Source: Arthrobacter sp. SO5 (GTDB taxonomy: Bacteria; Actinomycetota; Actinomycetes; Actinomycetales; Micrococcaceae). From it: 51,596 nt of DNA. The stretch is taken from NCBI RefSeq assembly GCF_020532805.1, contig NZ_MQTQ01000072.1:21174-72769 (forward strand). Direction: 5' to 3'. The notes beneath the pieces are model-generated. The model did no database searches. It had not been told where the DNA came from and saw nothing but the letters and a program-made list of their open reading frames with translations. How positions within the stretch are numbered: the stretch's first letter is position 1; every line of letters begins with the position of its first letter. Of the stretch, positions 33,239-42,758 are shown piece after piece. The position numbers and the translations under genes were made by a program.

Positions 33239-34260
33239 TGCCAGTAGTCGTAGCGGCCGGCATCACCCTCGTCGCGAGCCTGCTGCTTCCGTTTGTGGTC
33301 AAGCCGTGGCTGGTCAGGATGGGTGTGGTCGACGTCCCGTCGGCCAGGTCCTCCCACGCCAGGACGACCATCCGCGGGATGGGCGTGGCCGTTTCCCTGG
33401 CAACGGGCGTGGGATACGTCGCCGCCATCCTCCTGCGTGCGGTGACAGTGGACCGGTCCATTTTCCTCGCGGCCCTGGCGATCATCGCCGCCAGCGCGGC
33501 CGTGGGATGGGTCGAAGACCTCCGCGGGCTCTCCATCCGGGGACGCGCCGGCGCCCAGCTCGGGATCGGCGCCGCCGGTTCCGCCGCGCTGGTGCTGCTC
33601 ACCGGACAGTCCTTCTGGTGGCTGCCGCTCGCCGCGCTGGCCATTGCGGCCTACATCAACATTGCCAACTTCATGGATGGCGTCAACGGTATTTCCGGCT
33701 TCCATGGGGTCCTCGCCGGGGGAGCCTATGCGGTGGCCGGAATGCTGACAGGCCAGCCGTGGCTCACCGCCGGCGGGGCCGTGCTGGCCATGGCGTTCCT
33801 GGGCTTCCTGCCGTGGAATCTGTCCCGCGGTTCCGTTTTCCTCGGTGACGTCGGCAGCTACCTGCTCGGCGCCTCTGTTGCCGCCCTGGCCGTGGCAGGG
33901 TTCTTCAGCGGCGTCTACATCGAGTACGTCCTGTCGCCGATCCTGGTCTACCTGGCCGACACCGGCTACACACTGCTGCGCAGGATCAAGGCGGGGGAGC
34001 GGTGGTACGCGTCCCACCGCGAGCACGTGTACCAGCGGCTGACCGACGTCGGCTTCTCGCACCTGCAGTCGGCCGGCACCGTCACGGTGTGCACCGCCGC
34101 CGTCATCGTCCTCGGGTTCATCGCCGCCACGGCACCGCTGCCCACGGTGGTGCTTTGCGTGGCCGGCAGCCTGGCCGTGCTGGGACTCTACCTCGCCTCC
34201 CCGGACCTGATCCGGCATTTCCGACGCCGGCAGAAGGTCACCCGCGTGCCGGTGTCCTGA
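33235..34260 (+). CDS. WecA/MraY-family undecaprenyl-phosphate sugar-1-phosphate transferase
   Basis: A 341-residue polytopic membrane protein with about ten hydrophobic segments. Family motifs are ARTTIRGMG in the first cytoplasmic loop, GWVEDLRGLSIR, ANFMDGVNGISGFH with the Asp residues binding magnesium, and VFLGDVGSYLLG. A late ASHREHVYQRLTDVG motif carries the conserved histidine. It would attach a sugar-1-phosphate from a UDP-sugar to decaprenyl/undecaprenyl phosphate, starting a lipid-linked glycan. Its position directly before the ATP synthase genes matches M. tuberculosis wecA (Rv1302). Here the adjacent dehydratase hints at a modified HexNAc substrate, so GlcNAc specificity is uncertain. 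Confidence 0.9.
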   Translation: MMPVVVAAGITLVASLLLPFVVKPWLVRMGVVDVPSARSSHARTTIRGMGVAVSLATGVGYVAAILLRAVTVDRSIFLAALAIIAASAAVGWVEDLRGLSIRGRAGAQLGIGAAGSAALVLLTGQSFWWLPLAALAIAAYINIANFMDGVNGISGFHGVLAGGAYAVAGMLTGQPWLTAGGAVLAMAFLGFLPWNLSRGSVFLGDVGSYLLGASVAALAVAGFFSGVYIEYVLSPILVYLADTGYTLLRRIKAGERWYASHREHVYQRLTDVGFSHLQSAGTVTVCTAAVIVLGFIAATAPLPTVVLCVAGSLAVLGLYLASPDLIRHFRRRQKVTRVPVS

Positions 34261-34387
34261 GTACCTCCGGGCCCGCAGGCCGGGCCCGGCCAGGGGCCGG
34301 GCGCCGCCCTGTTCTATCTCGTGTAGAATTCAGGTGCGGCTCGACGCCGCACCTCTGACCAGCAGCCACCCCGACGATTGGGATCTC

Positions 34388-34873
34388 ATGACCTCCAACG
34401 CCGAACCCGGACCTCTGTCCGGCAAGGGTCCCGTTGGCGTCTCCGGTCCCACAAAGTCCTTGTGGCTGCGCCTGCTGGTGATGTGCTCGGCCGTCGGCGG
34501 CGGGGCATTGCTGCTGGTCGCTTTGGTGGCCCTTCTGATGGCCGGCGCGGCCGCCGCACTGTCCTGGATTTTCGGCGGGGCGCTCGTGATGGCCTTCTTC
34601 GCCATCAGCCTGGTGATCGGCCACTTCGCGGGACGTAACAACCCCTCAGGTGCGATCGGACTGTTCGCCGCAACCTACTTCATCAAAGTGGTCGGTTTTG
34701 CGGTCGTGCTCTTTGCCGTCGGCACCCCGGACTGGCTGTCCCGGGGCTGGTTCGTGGCCGGCGCCGTCGTGACGGTCATCCTCTGGCAGGCTGCCGAGAT
34801 CTACGGCTTCAGCACAGCCCGGCTGCAGATCTACAACGACCCGGACCCCAGCGAAGGTGGCCCCAGTGTTTAG
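34388..34873 (+). CDS. ATP synthase accessory membrane protein AtpI-like
   Basis: A 161-residue protein from the ATG at 34388 (an upstream in-frame GTG at 34334 lacks support). Four predicted transmembrane segments, LWLRLLVMCSAVGGGALLLVALV, ALSWIFGGALVMAFFAISLVIG, AIGLFAATYFIKVVGFAVVLF and WFVAGAVVTVILWQAAEIYG, match the AtpI/ATP synthase protein I layout and position ahead of atpB. AtpI proteins assist c-ring assembly or cation handling in some species, a role inferred here. It is the first gene of the atp operon and its stop is within 10 bases of the next start. Confidence 0.82.
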   Translation: MTSNAEPGPLSGKGPVGVSGPTKSLWLRLLVMCSAVGGGALLLVALVALLMAGAAAALSWIFGGALVMAFFAISLVIGHFAGRNNPSGAIGLFAATYFIKVVGFAVVLFAVGTPDWLSRGWFVAGAVVTVILWQAAEIYGFSTARLQIYNDPDPSEGGPSV

Positions 34874-35195
34874 CCGCAAAGACGGACGCAGACGCGAGCC
34901 GAAAACCCCCAAAATCACGGGCGGTGCCCCCGGTGTGTCCGAGAACGGCAGGGACGGCGGATACAACGCCGGGATCGCCGTCTTCAGTTACATTGTTGGC
35001 GGAATCGCCGTCTGGAGTTTGATAGGGTGGGGTCTGGATAATCTGTGGGGAACCCGCTGGATTGTGCTCGCAGGCGCCCTGCTTGGAGCCACGGGAGGGT
35101 TCTATCTTTCTCATATGCACGGCCTCACCAGTTCAGGAACATCCGCTGGTGAAGACCCCGCTGCACGTGGCCCGTCCCGGGACGAAGAGCAGTAA
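34866..35195 (+). CDS. AtpZ/AtpI-family ATP synthase accessory protein
   Basis: A 109-residue protein. The GTG at 34866, overlapping the previous stop and 8 bases after GAAGG, is chosen over GTG 34857, which lacks a ribosome-binding site. Residues about 35-85 contain two transmembrane segments, GIAVFSYIVGGIAVWSLIGWGLD and IVLAGALLGATGGFYLSHMHG, with a short connecting loop containing WGT. This is the layout of the AtpZ/AtpI family (PF09527-like). The N-terminus is basic. It lies between the AtpI-like gene and atpB. It may assist ATP synthase assembly or ion uptake in the family. Confidence 0.8.
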   Translation: MFSRKDGRRREPKTPKITGGAPGVSENGRDGGYNAGIAVFSYIVGGIAVWSLIGWGLDNLWGTRWIVLAGALLGATGGFYLSHMHGLTSSGTSAGEDPAARGPSRDEEQ

Positions 35196-35286
35196 TGCCA
35201 AATAATTTCACACGGGAAAGGGGCGACGGAAACGTCCCCGCTTCCCGACCAACGCCCAATGATGGACACTGCAGAGAGGAAACGCG

Positions 35287-36087
35287 TTGATCGCGCTTGC
35301 GCTCCCGGCCCAAGATTCAGGATCCTTTACGCCTCCTGGAATTGAAGAAATGCACCTGCCGGCAATCCTGCCGTGGGGGGCGGCCGACGGATTCTCCAAG
35401 CAGATGCTGCTGGTAATCCTTTCGGTCGTTATTATCGCCACATTTTTCCTGATGGCTGCCCGCAAAGGCCAGCTCGTCCCCGGCAGGCTGCAGTTTGCAG
35501 GTGAAGCCTCCTATGGCTTCGTCCGCAACGGCATCGCCAAGGACATCATCGGCGGCAAAGACTTCATGAAGTACGTCCCCCTGCTGTTCAGCCTGTTCTT
35601 CTTCATCCTGGTGAACAACATCTACGGGGCCATCCCGGTGATCCAGCTCCCGACGTTCTCGCACGTCGGCGGCGCCTACGTGATGGCCGCGATCGTGTAC
35701 ATCACGTGGATCGTCATCGGCGTCAGGAAGAACGGCCTGCGCTACTTCAAGCTGGCTACCGTGCCGTCCGGAGTCCCGGGCTACATCCTTCCGATCGTCA
35801 TTCCGATCGAGATCATCTCCACCTTCCTGGTCCGCCCCGTCACGCACAGCCTGCGTTTGTTCGCGACCATGCTGGCCGGCCACCTCATCGTGATGATCGC
35901 CGGCGCCGGCATCGAGTACCTCGTGATGCAGGAGAACGTGCTCCTCAAGGGCGCGTCGGTTCTGGTCCTCGTCGGTGCGATCGCCATGTACATGCTCGAA
36001 GCGCTCATCATGGTGCTGCAGGCGTACGTGTTCACGCTGCTGACGGCGATCTACATCGAAGGCGCCCTGCACGCGGACAGCCACTAG
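35287..36087 (+). CDS. atpB: ATP synthase Fo subunit a
   Basis: A 266-residue membrane protein starting at a TTG (35287) with a strong GAGAGGA 7 bases upstream, which decides the start. Five or six transmembrane segments are visible. The conserved half-channel region is [21 protein letters not shown] with the essential Arg190, followed by [25 protein letters not shown]. Subunit a passes protons to the c-ring. The gene is 91 bases downstream of the AtpZ-like stop, and a 79-base gap precedes atpE. It is the only TTG start in the operon. Confidence 0.96.
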   Translation: MIALALPAQDSGSFTPPGIEEMHLPAILPWGAADGFSKQMLLVILSVVIIATFFLMAARKGQLVPGRLQFAGEASYGFVRNGIAKDIIGGKDFMKYVPLLFSLFFFILVNNIYGAIPVIQLPTFSHVGGAYVMAAIVYITWIVIGVRKNGLRYFKLATVPSGVPGYILPIVIPIEIISTFLVRPVTHSLRLFATMLAGHLIVMIAGAGIEYLVMQENVLLKGASVLVLVGAIAMYMLEALIMVLQAYVFTLLTAIYIEGALHADSH

Positions 36088-36166
36088 GCACCCACAACCT
36101 TCCCCTCGCGGGATGAAGCAACCCAAACAACCTGCCGCACAAGACGGCATCTTGAAAGGAAGAAAC

Positions 36167-36370
36167 ATGATAGGCAATCTCAACCTCGTAGGTTACGGTC
36201 TTTCCGCAATCGGCGGTGGTATCGGTGTTGGTCTCGTCTTCGCCGCTTACATCAACGGCGTAGCACGCCAGCCGGAAGCACAGCGTGTGCTCCAGCCGAT
36301 CGCGTTCCTCGGCCTCGCGCTGACTGAAGCTCTCGCCATTCTCGGCCTGGTCTTCGCTTTCGTTCTCTAG
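36167..36370 (+). CDS. atpE: ATP synthase Fo subunit c
   Basis: A 67-residue hairpin proteolipid, too short for a generic annotation start; the ATG at 36167 with AAAGGAAG upstream is clear, and the longer frame from 36113 is discarded. Helix 1 has the glycine-rich [16 protein letters not shown], the polar loop is ARQPEAQR, and helix 2 carries the ion-binding Glu54 in [10 protein letters not shown]. No sodium-binding Gln/Ser signature is obvious in helix 1, so protons are the likely coupling ion. It is the target position for diarylquinoline-type inhibitors in mycobacteria, by family knowledge. Confidence 0.96.
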   Translation: MIGNLNLVGYGLSAIGGGIGVGLVFAAYINGVARQPEAQRVLQPIAFLGLALTEALAILGLVFAFVL

Positions 36371-36426
36371 TCGTTCGTCAGAACCAAGCGAACATCCAGA
36401 ACCGAATAGAAAAGGACGGGTGAATT

Positions 36427-36975
36427 ATGAATCAGCTGATCATCTCAGCCGCCGTTGAAGGCCAGTCGCCTTTGGTTCCCAATCCCTGGGAAATGGGCGT
36501 CGTCTTCGCCGGCTTTGCTGTCCTCATGTACATCGTGGTCAAGTACGTTGTCCCGATGTTCGAGAAGACCTTCGCAGAGCGTGCCGAGGCCATTGAAGGC
36601 GGCATTGCCAAGGCTGAAAAGGCCCAGGCAGAGGCTTCTGCCGCACTCGAGGAGTACAAGCAGCAGCTCACGGATGCCCGTGCCGAGGCCAACCGCATCC
36701 GCGAGGAAGCACGTGCCGAAGGCGCCCAGATCCTGGCGGAGCTGAAGGAGAAGGCAGCTGCCGAGTCTGCCCGTATCACGGCCCAGGCCCACGCGGCCAT
36801 CCAGTCCGAACGTCAGGCGGCCGTCGTGTCCCTCCGGGCGGAGGTAGGCACGCTGGCCACGACCCTGGCAGGGCGCATCGTTGGCGAAGCCCTCAACGAT
36901 GACCAACGCGCTGCCCGCGTTGTTGACCGCTTCCTGGCGGATCTGGAGAACCAGAACGCAGGTGCAGCTCAGTAA
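36427..36975 (+). CDS. atpF: ATP synthase Fo subunit b
   Basis: A 182-residue protein with one N-terminal transmembrane helix (VVFAGFAVLMYIVVKYVVPMF, about residues 20-41) and a long charged helix rich in Ala/Glu/Lys/Gln (FEKTFAERAEAIEGGIAKAEKAQAEA...), the right-handed coiled-coil stator stalk. Its C-terminus ARVVDRFLADLENQ contacts subunit delta. Only a single b-type gene is present, unlike species with b and b'. Its stop shares one base with the atpH start. In mycobacteria atpH is a b-delta fusion, whereas here the two are separate proteins. Confidence 0.95.
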   Translation: MNQLIISAAVEGQSPLVPNPWEMGVVFAGFAVLMYIVVKYVVPMFEKTFAERAEAIEGGIAKAEKAQAEASAALEEYKQQLTDARAEANRIREEARAEGAQILAELKEKAAAESARITAQAHAAIQSERQAAVVSLRAEVGTLATTLAGRIVGEALNDDQRAARVVDRFLADLENQNAGAAQ

Positions 36976-37799
36976 TGGCAGGTGTATCGAGCGAATCGCT
37001 GACCGCGGCGCTGGTGGCGTTGGAAGTCAAGCTTCCCACCGCCTCGCTGCAGTTGGCTACGGAACTCTTCGGAATCCTGGGAACGGTGGACAGCTCGGCT
37101 GGCTTGCGCCGCGCCCTGACTGACCCGTCCCGCAGCGGCGACGAAAAGTCAGCCCTGGTCAATCGGCTCTTCGGCGGTAAGGTCTCCGCTGAAGCCGTGG
37201 AAGTCGCGAGCGGAGTGGCCAGTTCACGCTGGGCATCGGCTCGGGATATCGGCGATGCACTCGAGACCCTTGCCGCTTCGGTGGTCATTGCCGTAGCTGA
37301 GAACAAGACGGCCGTTTCTGCCTCGGGAATCACCGGACTGGAAGCGCTGGAGAACGATCTGTTCTCCTTCATCCAGGTCGTGGAATCCAACCACGAGGTA
37401 CAGCGCGCTCTGTCCGAGCAGCAGGCGAGCCCGGCAGCCAAGACCGCCCTCGCTGGGAAGCTCGTTCCCAGTGCCAGCGAGGAAGCGAAAGTCCTTATCG
37501 GACAGGCAGTTTCGCAGCCCCGCGGCCTCAAGGTAACAGCGCTTGTCCGTCGTTTCGCCGAACTAGCAGCCAAGCGCCAACAGCGCTGGATTGCAACCGT
37601 TGGCGTCACCCGTCCCATGACGGCCCCACAGACGAGCCGCCTGCAGGCGGGGCTGGACGCCCTTTACGGGCGCGAGCTCAAGATCAACATGAACGTTGAC
37701 CCGGAACTTATCGGTGGCATCCGGATTCAGGTAGGGGATGAAGTGGTAGACGCTTCGGTTCTCTCCCGCCTGAACCAGCTTCGCCGTCAGCTTGCTTAG
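36975..37799 (+). CDS. atpH: ATP synthase F1 subunit delta
   Basis: A 274-residue protein, longer than the about 180-residue E. coli delta but typical of Actinobacteria. The N-terminal helical region is LTAALVALEVKLPTASLQLATELFGILGTV..., and the C-terminal part includes GLKVTALVRRFAELAAKRQQR and the conserved VDPELIGGIRIQVGDEVVD. It caps F1 alpha subunits and holds the peripheral stalk. The ATG overlaps the atpF stop by one base. No fusion with subunit b is seen. A further 87 bases precede atpA. Confidence 0.94.
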   Translation: MAGVSSESLTAALVALEVKLPTASLQLATELFGILGTVDSSAGLRRALTDPSRSGDEKSALVNRLFGGKVSAEAVEVASGVASSRWASARDIGDALETLAASVVIAVAENKTAVSASGITGLEALENDLFSFIQVVESNHEVQRALSEQQASPAAKTALAGKLVPSASEEAKVLIGQAVSQPRGLKVTALVRRFAELAAKRQQRWIATVGVTRPMTAPQTSRLQAGLDALYGRELKINMNVDPELIGGIRIQVGDEVVDASVLSRLNQLRRQLA

Positions 37800-37886
37800 C
37801 TGGCCGGACAAGCACAACCAAACGAAACGAAACCCCGGTCATCGTGAGCAACGATGATCACGAAAACAGGAGAGCAGGGACTGCAG

Positions 37887-39524
37887 ATGGCCGAATTGAC
37901 CATCAACGCCGACGACGTCCGTAGTGCGTTGAACGAGTTCGCGGCGTCCTACGAACCCGGAAACGCTGAGCGCGTAGAGGTCGGCCGTGTAACAACGGCA
38001 GGTGACGGCATCGCCCGTGTTGAGGGCCTTCCCTCGGTCATGGCGAACGAGCTGCTTCGCTTCGAAGACGGCACGCTGGGCCTGGCCCAGAACCTCGACG
38101 TCCGCGAAATCGGTGTCATCGTACTCGGTGACTTCACCGGAATCGAAGAAGGCCAGGAAGTCCACCGCACGGGTCAGGTTCTGTCCGTGCCGGTTGGCGA
38201 CGCCTTCCTCGGCCGTGTTGTCGACCCGCTGGGCGAGCCCATTGACGACCTTGGCGAGATCAAGGCCGAGACCACCCGGGCCCTGGAACTCCAGGCACCC
38301 GGCGTAACCCAGCGCAAGTCGGTCCACGAACCGATGCAGACCGGCCTCAAGGCCATCGACGCCATGATCCCGATCGGCCGCGGCCAGCGCCAGCTGATCA
38401 TCGGTGACCGCCAGACCGGCAAGTCGGCAATCGCGATCGACACGATCATCAACCAGAAGGCCAACTGGGCTTCCGGGGATGTCAACAAGCAGGTGCGCTG
38501 CATCTACGTGGCCATCGGCCAGAAGGCATCCACGATCGCTGCCGTCCGCCAGACCCTCGAGGACAACGGCGCACTGGAGTACACGACCATCGTGGCTTCC
38601 CCCGCGTCGGACCCCGCAGGCTTCAAGTACCTGGCTCCGTACGCCGGCTCGGCCATCGGCCAGCACTGGATGTACGGCGGCAAGCACGTCCTCATCGTGT
38701 TCGATGATCTCTCCAAGCAGGCCGAGGCCTACCGTGCCGTGTCGCTGCTGCTCCGCCGCCCGCCGGGACGCGAAGCCTACCCGGGCGACGTTTTCTACTT
38801 GCACTCCCGACTGCTGGAGCGTTGTGCCAAGCTCTCCGACGAACTCGGTGCAGGTTCGATGACCGGCCTGCCGCTCATCGAGACCAAGGCAAACGACGTG
38901 TCCGCCTACATCCCGACCAACGTGATCTCCATTACCGATGGCCAGATCTTCCTGCAGTCGGACCTCTTCAACGCCAACCAGCGTCCGGCAGTTGACGTGG
39001 GTGTGTCCGTCTCCCGCGTCGGCGGCGCCGCCCAGGTCAAGTCCATGAAGAAGGTCTCCGGTACGTTGAAGCTGGAACTGGCCCAGTACCGCGACATGCA
39101 GGCCTTCGCAATGTTCGCGTCGGACCTCGACGCCGCATCGCGCCAGCAGCTGACCCGTGGCGCACGCCTGATGGAACTGCTCAAGCAGGGCCAGTACTCG
39201 CCGTTCCCGGTCGAGAACCAGGTCGTCTCCATCTGGGCCGGCACCAACGGCCACCTCGACGACGTTCCGGTTGAAGACGTCAGCCGCTTCGAGACCGAGT
39301 TCCTGGAACACCTCAAGCACAAGTCCTCCATCCTCACGACGCTGGCCCAGACCAACGTCATGAGCGATGACACCGCGGAAGCACTGAAGACCTCGATCGT
39401 GGCCTTCAAGAAGGGCTTCTTCGGCGAGGGCGACAGCTTCCTGGTTGGTGCGGGGCACGAGGAACACGCCCCCATCGACGAGGCGCAGGTCGACCAGGAA
39501 AAAATCGTCAAGCAGAAGCGCTAG
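37887..39524 (+). CDS. atpA: ATP synthase F1 subunit alpha
   Basis: A 545-residue protein from the ATG at 37887 ([10 protein letters not shown]) with AGGGA nearby; an ATG at 37854 in frame would add 11 residues and lies next to a small CATCGT/ACGATG hairpin (37840-37856), so it is disfavoured. The Walker A is GDRQTGKS (Lys179) and later [32 protein letters not shown] is present. Alpha forms the F1 hexamer with beta and carries non-catalytic nucleotide sites. The C-terminal tail is slightly longer than in E. coli ([24 protein letters not shown]). Confidence 0.97.
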   Translation: MAELTINADDVRSALNEFAASYEPGNAERVEVGRVTTAGDGIARVEGLPSVMANELLRFEDGTLGLAQNLDVREIGVIVLGDFTGIEEGQEVHRTGQVLSVPVGDAFLGRVVDPLGEPIDDLGEIKAETTRALELQAPGVTQRKSVHEPMQTGLKAIDAMIPIGRGQRQLIIGDRQTGKSAIAIDTIINQKANWASGDVNKQVRCIYVAIGQKASTIAAVRQTLEDNGALEYTTIVASPASDPAGFKYLAPYAGSAIGQHWMYGGKHVLIVFDDLSKQAEAYRAVSLLLRRPPGREAYPGDVFYLHSRLLERCAKLSDELGAGSMTGLPLIETKANDVSAYIPTNVISITDGQIFLQSDLFNANQRPAVDVGVSVSRVGGAAQVKSMKKVSGTLKLELAQYRDMQAFAMFASDLDAASRQQLTRGARLMELLKQGQYSPFPVENQVVSIWAGTNGHLDDVPVEDVSRFETEFLEHLKHKSSILTTLAQTNVMSDDTAEALKTSIVAFKKGFFGEGDSFLVGAGHEEHAPIDEAQVDQEKIVKQKR

Positions 39525-39535
39525 TTTCGCTGGCA

Positions 39536-39571
39536 GGCACTGCCGGGACCCGCACGGGTTCCGGCAGTGCC
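39536..39571 (+). other. Strong intercistronic hairpin between atpA and atpG
   Basis: Arms 39536-39546 and 39561-39571 pair perfectly over 11 bp, and five further inner pairs (one G-U) make a 16-bp stem with loop GCAC (39552-39555). No T-tract follows and the start of atpG comes 29 bases later. It may act as an RNA-stability or partial-termination element, setting lower gamma than alpha output. Confidence 0.65.
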
Positions 39572-39600
39572 GGCCATCGGGATCTTAGGAAAGGATAAGT

Positions 39601-40494
39601 ATGGGAGCCCAGATTCGGGTCTACCGCCAGAAGATCGCCTCGACGACGTCGATGCGCAAGATCTTCAAGGCGATGGAACTGATCGCTACTTCGCGCATCG
39701 GCAAGGCCCGGGCACGCGTAGCAGCTTCACTGCCTTACGCAAACGCGATCACGCGCGCCGTTTCTGCTGTCGCAAGCCAGAGCGAAATTGACCACCCGCT
39801 GGTCACCGAGCCGGAGCAGATCCGGCGGGCAGCTGTCCTGGTGATCACCTCGGACCGTGGCCTCGCAGGTTCTTACTCGGCGAGCGTGCTCAAGCAGGCG
39901 GAAGGCCTCAACGAGCTCCTCGTCGAGGAGGGCAAGGAAGTCAAGATGTACCTGGTCGGCCGCAAGGCGCAGGCGTATTTCGACTTCCGGAACCGTCCTT
40001 ACGCGCGGGTGTGGACCGGCGGCACGGATGCACCGGAGTTTGCCACGGCGCGGGAAGTCGGCGAGGCATTGCTGACGGACTTCGCCACGGACTACGCAGA
40101 GGGCGGCGTCGATGAGATCCATGTCGTTTACACGCGCTTCAAGTCCATGGTGACGCAGGAGCCGACGGTTATCCGTCTTCTCCCGCTGGAGGTTGTCGAA
40201 GAGCAGGCTGCGTCCGAGTCGGACCTCCTGCCGCTCTATGAATTCGAGCCGGAGACGGAGCAGGTCCTTGATGCCCTGCTCCCGCGCTACATCGAGTCCC
40301 GCATCTTCGCCGCGATGTTGCAGGCAGCGGCCTCGGAGCTCGCTGCCCGCCAGCGGGCGATGAAGTCCGCCGGCGACAACGCCACGGACCTCATCAAGAA
40401 GTTCACGCGTCTGCGCAACACTGCCCGCCAGGCGGAAATCACGCAGGAGCTTTCCGAGATCGTGGCCGGTGCCGACGCGTTGAACGCGTCCTAG
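39601..40494 (+). CDS. atpG: ATP synthase F1 subunit gamma
   Basis: A 297-residue protein starting [21 protein letters not shown], with the N-terminal helix that forms the central rotor shaft, the Rossmann-like middle ([18 protein letters not shown]), and the C-terminal helix [48 protein letters not shown], all typical. AGGAAAGGATAAGT gives a good ribosome-binding site before the ATG at 39601. Gamma turns inside alpha3beta3 and couples it to the c-ring. The length is normal for Actinobacteria; no loop insert of the mycobacterial type was obvious. Confidence 0.96.
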   Translation: MGAQIRVYRQKIASTTSMRKIFKAMELIATSRIGKARARVAASLPYANAITRAVSAVASQSEIDHPLVTEPEQIRRAAVLVITSDRGLAGSYSASVLKQAEGLNELLVEEGKEVKMYLVGRKAQAYFDFRNRPYARVWTGGTDAPEFATAREVGEALLTDFATDYAEGGVDEIHVVYTRFKSMVTQEPTVIRLLPLEVVEEQAASESDLLPLYEFEPETEQVLDALLPRYIESRIFAAMLQAAASELAARQRAMKSAGDNATDLIKKFTRLRNTARQAEITQELSEIVAGADALNAS

Positions 40495-40531
40495 CCTGCC
40501 CGAGATCCAGCTGTACCTGCACCAAAGTTGA

Positions 40532-42025
<1,494 letters not shown>

Positions 42026-42026
42026 T

Positions 42027-42311
42027 ATGGCTGAGCTTGAGGTTGAGATTGTCGCAGCGGACCACTTCGTGTGGTCCGGAGCGGCCAAGATGGTCAAGGC
42101 CCGCACCAGCGATGGTGAAATCGGAATCCTGCCCGGCCACTCGCCCCTGCTGGCGATTCTGGCCGAAGGTGAACTGGCCATCGAGCCGGTGTCCGGTGAC
42201 CGTATTGCTGTAGTTGTCGACGGCGGGTTCTTCTCCGTGGACAACAACAGGGTCGTCATTGTTGCTGACAACGCCCAAATGGGCGACGCGGCTACTGCGG
42301 GGATCCGCTAG
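42027..42311 (+). CDS. atpC: ATP synthase F1 subunit epsilon (short form)
   Basis: A 94-residue protein starting MAELEVEIVAADHFVWSG, one base after the atpD stop. It covers the N-terminal beta-sandwich domain, with GEIGILPGHSPLLAIL and VVVDGGFFSVDNNRVVIVADNA, but ends with GDAATAGIR. E. coli epsilon has about 138 residues and M. tuberculosis about 121, so the C-terminal helical domain is missing or reduced. That domain mediates regulated inhibition of ATP hydrolysis in other bacteria. The frame is otherwise intact with no sign of a frameshift. Confidence 0.93.
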   Translation: MAELEVEIVAADHFVWSGAAKMVKARTSDGEIGILPGHSPLLAILAEGELAIEPVSGDRIAVVVDGGFFSVDNNRVVIVADNAQMGDAATAGIR

Positions 42312-42321
42312 CACGACCTTG

Positions 42322-42753
42322 ATGAACGTTACTGGTCTTCCGTTCATCGTCCTGGCAACCATTTTTGCGTTGCTGGTACTTGCACTGTGCCTTTCGGGGG
42401 TGCGCCGCATCAATCTGCGGCGTGCCCTCGGCACGGTGGACGCCTCCATTTGCACGGCTGGAAACAGCTGGCAGATGGGGGTTTGCCGTTATCAGGACAA
42501 CGACCTGGAATGGTTCCGCCTGGCCTCGCTGAGCACGCGGCCCAAGCACACCTTCCGCAGGAGTGCCCTTGAGCTGACCGGCCGGCGCGCGCCCACAGAG
42601 GCCGAACTCGTGAAGGTCCAGCCCGACGCCGTGATCGTTGAACTCCGGTACGAAGGGCAGGACGTCCTGCTCGCGATGCGTTTCGACGCCTACACAGGCC
42701 TCTCGTCCTGGCTCGAGGCCGGCCCCGTCGTCGGCGTCGGCACCTGGCGCTAG
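42322..42753 (+). CDS. DUF2550-family membrane protein
   Basis: A 143-residue protein from the ATG at 42322 (or the TTG one codon before) with an N-terminal transmembrane segment LPFIVLATIFALLVLALCLSGVRRINLRRALGTVDAS, then a soluble domain including NSWQMGVCRYQDNDLEWFRLASL and a C-terminal YTGLSSWLEAGPVVGVGTWR. The product and its position just after atpC match the DUF2550 family (M. tuberculosis Rv1312), whose function is unknown. It lies 10 bases after the atpC stop, so co-transcription with the atp operon is expected. Confidence 0.82.
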   Translation: MNVTGLPFIVLATIFALLVLALCLSGVRRINLRRALGTVDASICTAGNSWQMGVCRYQDNDLEWFRLASLSTRPKHTFRRSALELTGRRAPTEAELVKVQPDAVIVELRYEGQDVLLAMRFDAYTGLSSWLEAGPVVGVGTWR

Positions 42754-42758
42754 CCCCG

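Noticed and set aside
37854..37886. Alternative atpA start at ATG 37854
   Set aside because: It adds 11 residues unlike the family and sits next to the CATCGT/ACGATG hairpin; the ATG at 37887 has a better ribosome-binding site and a family-like N-terminus.
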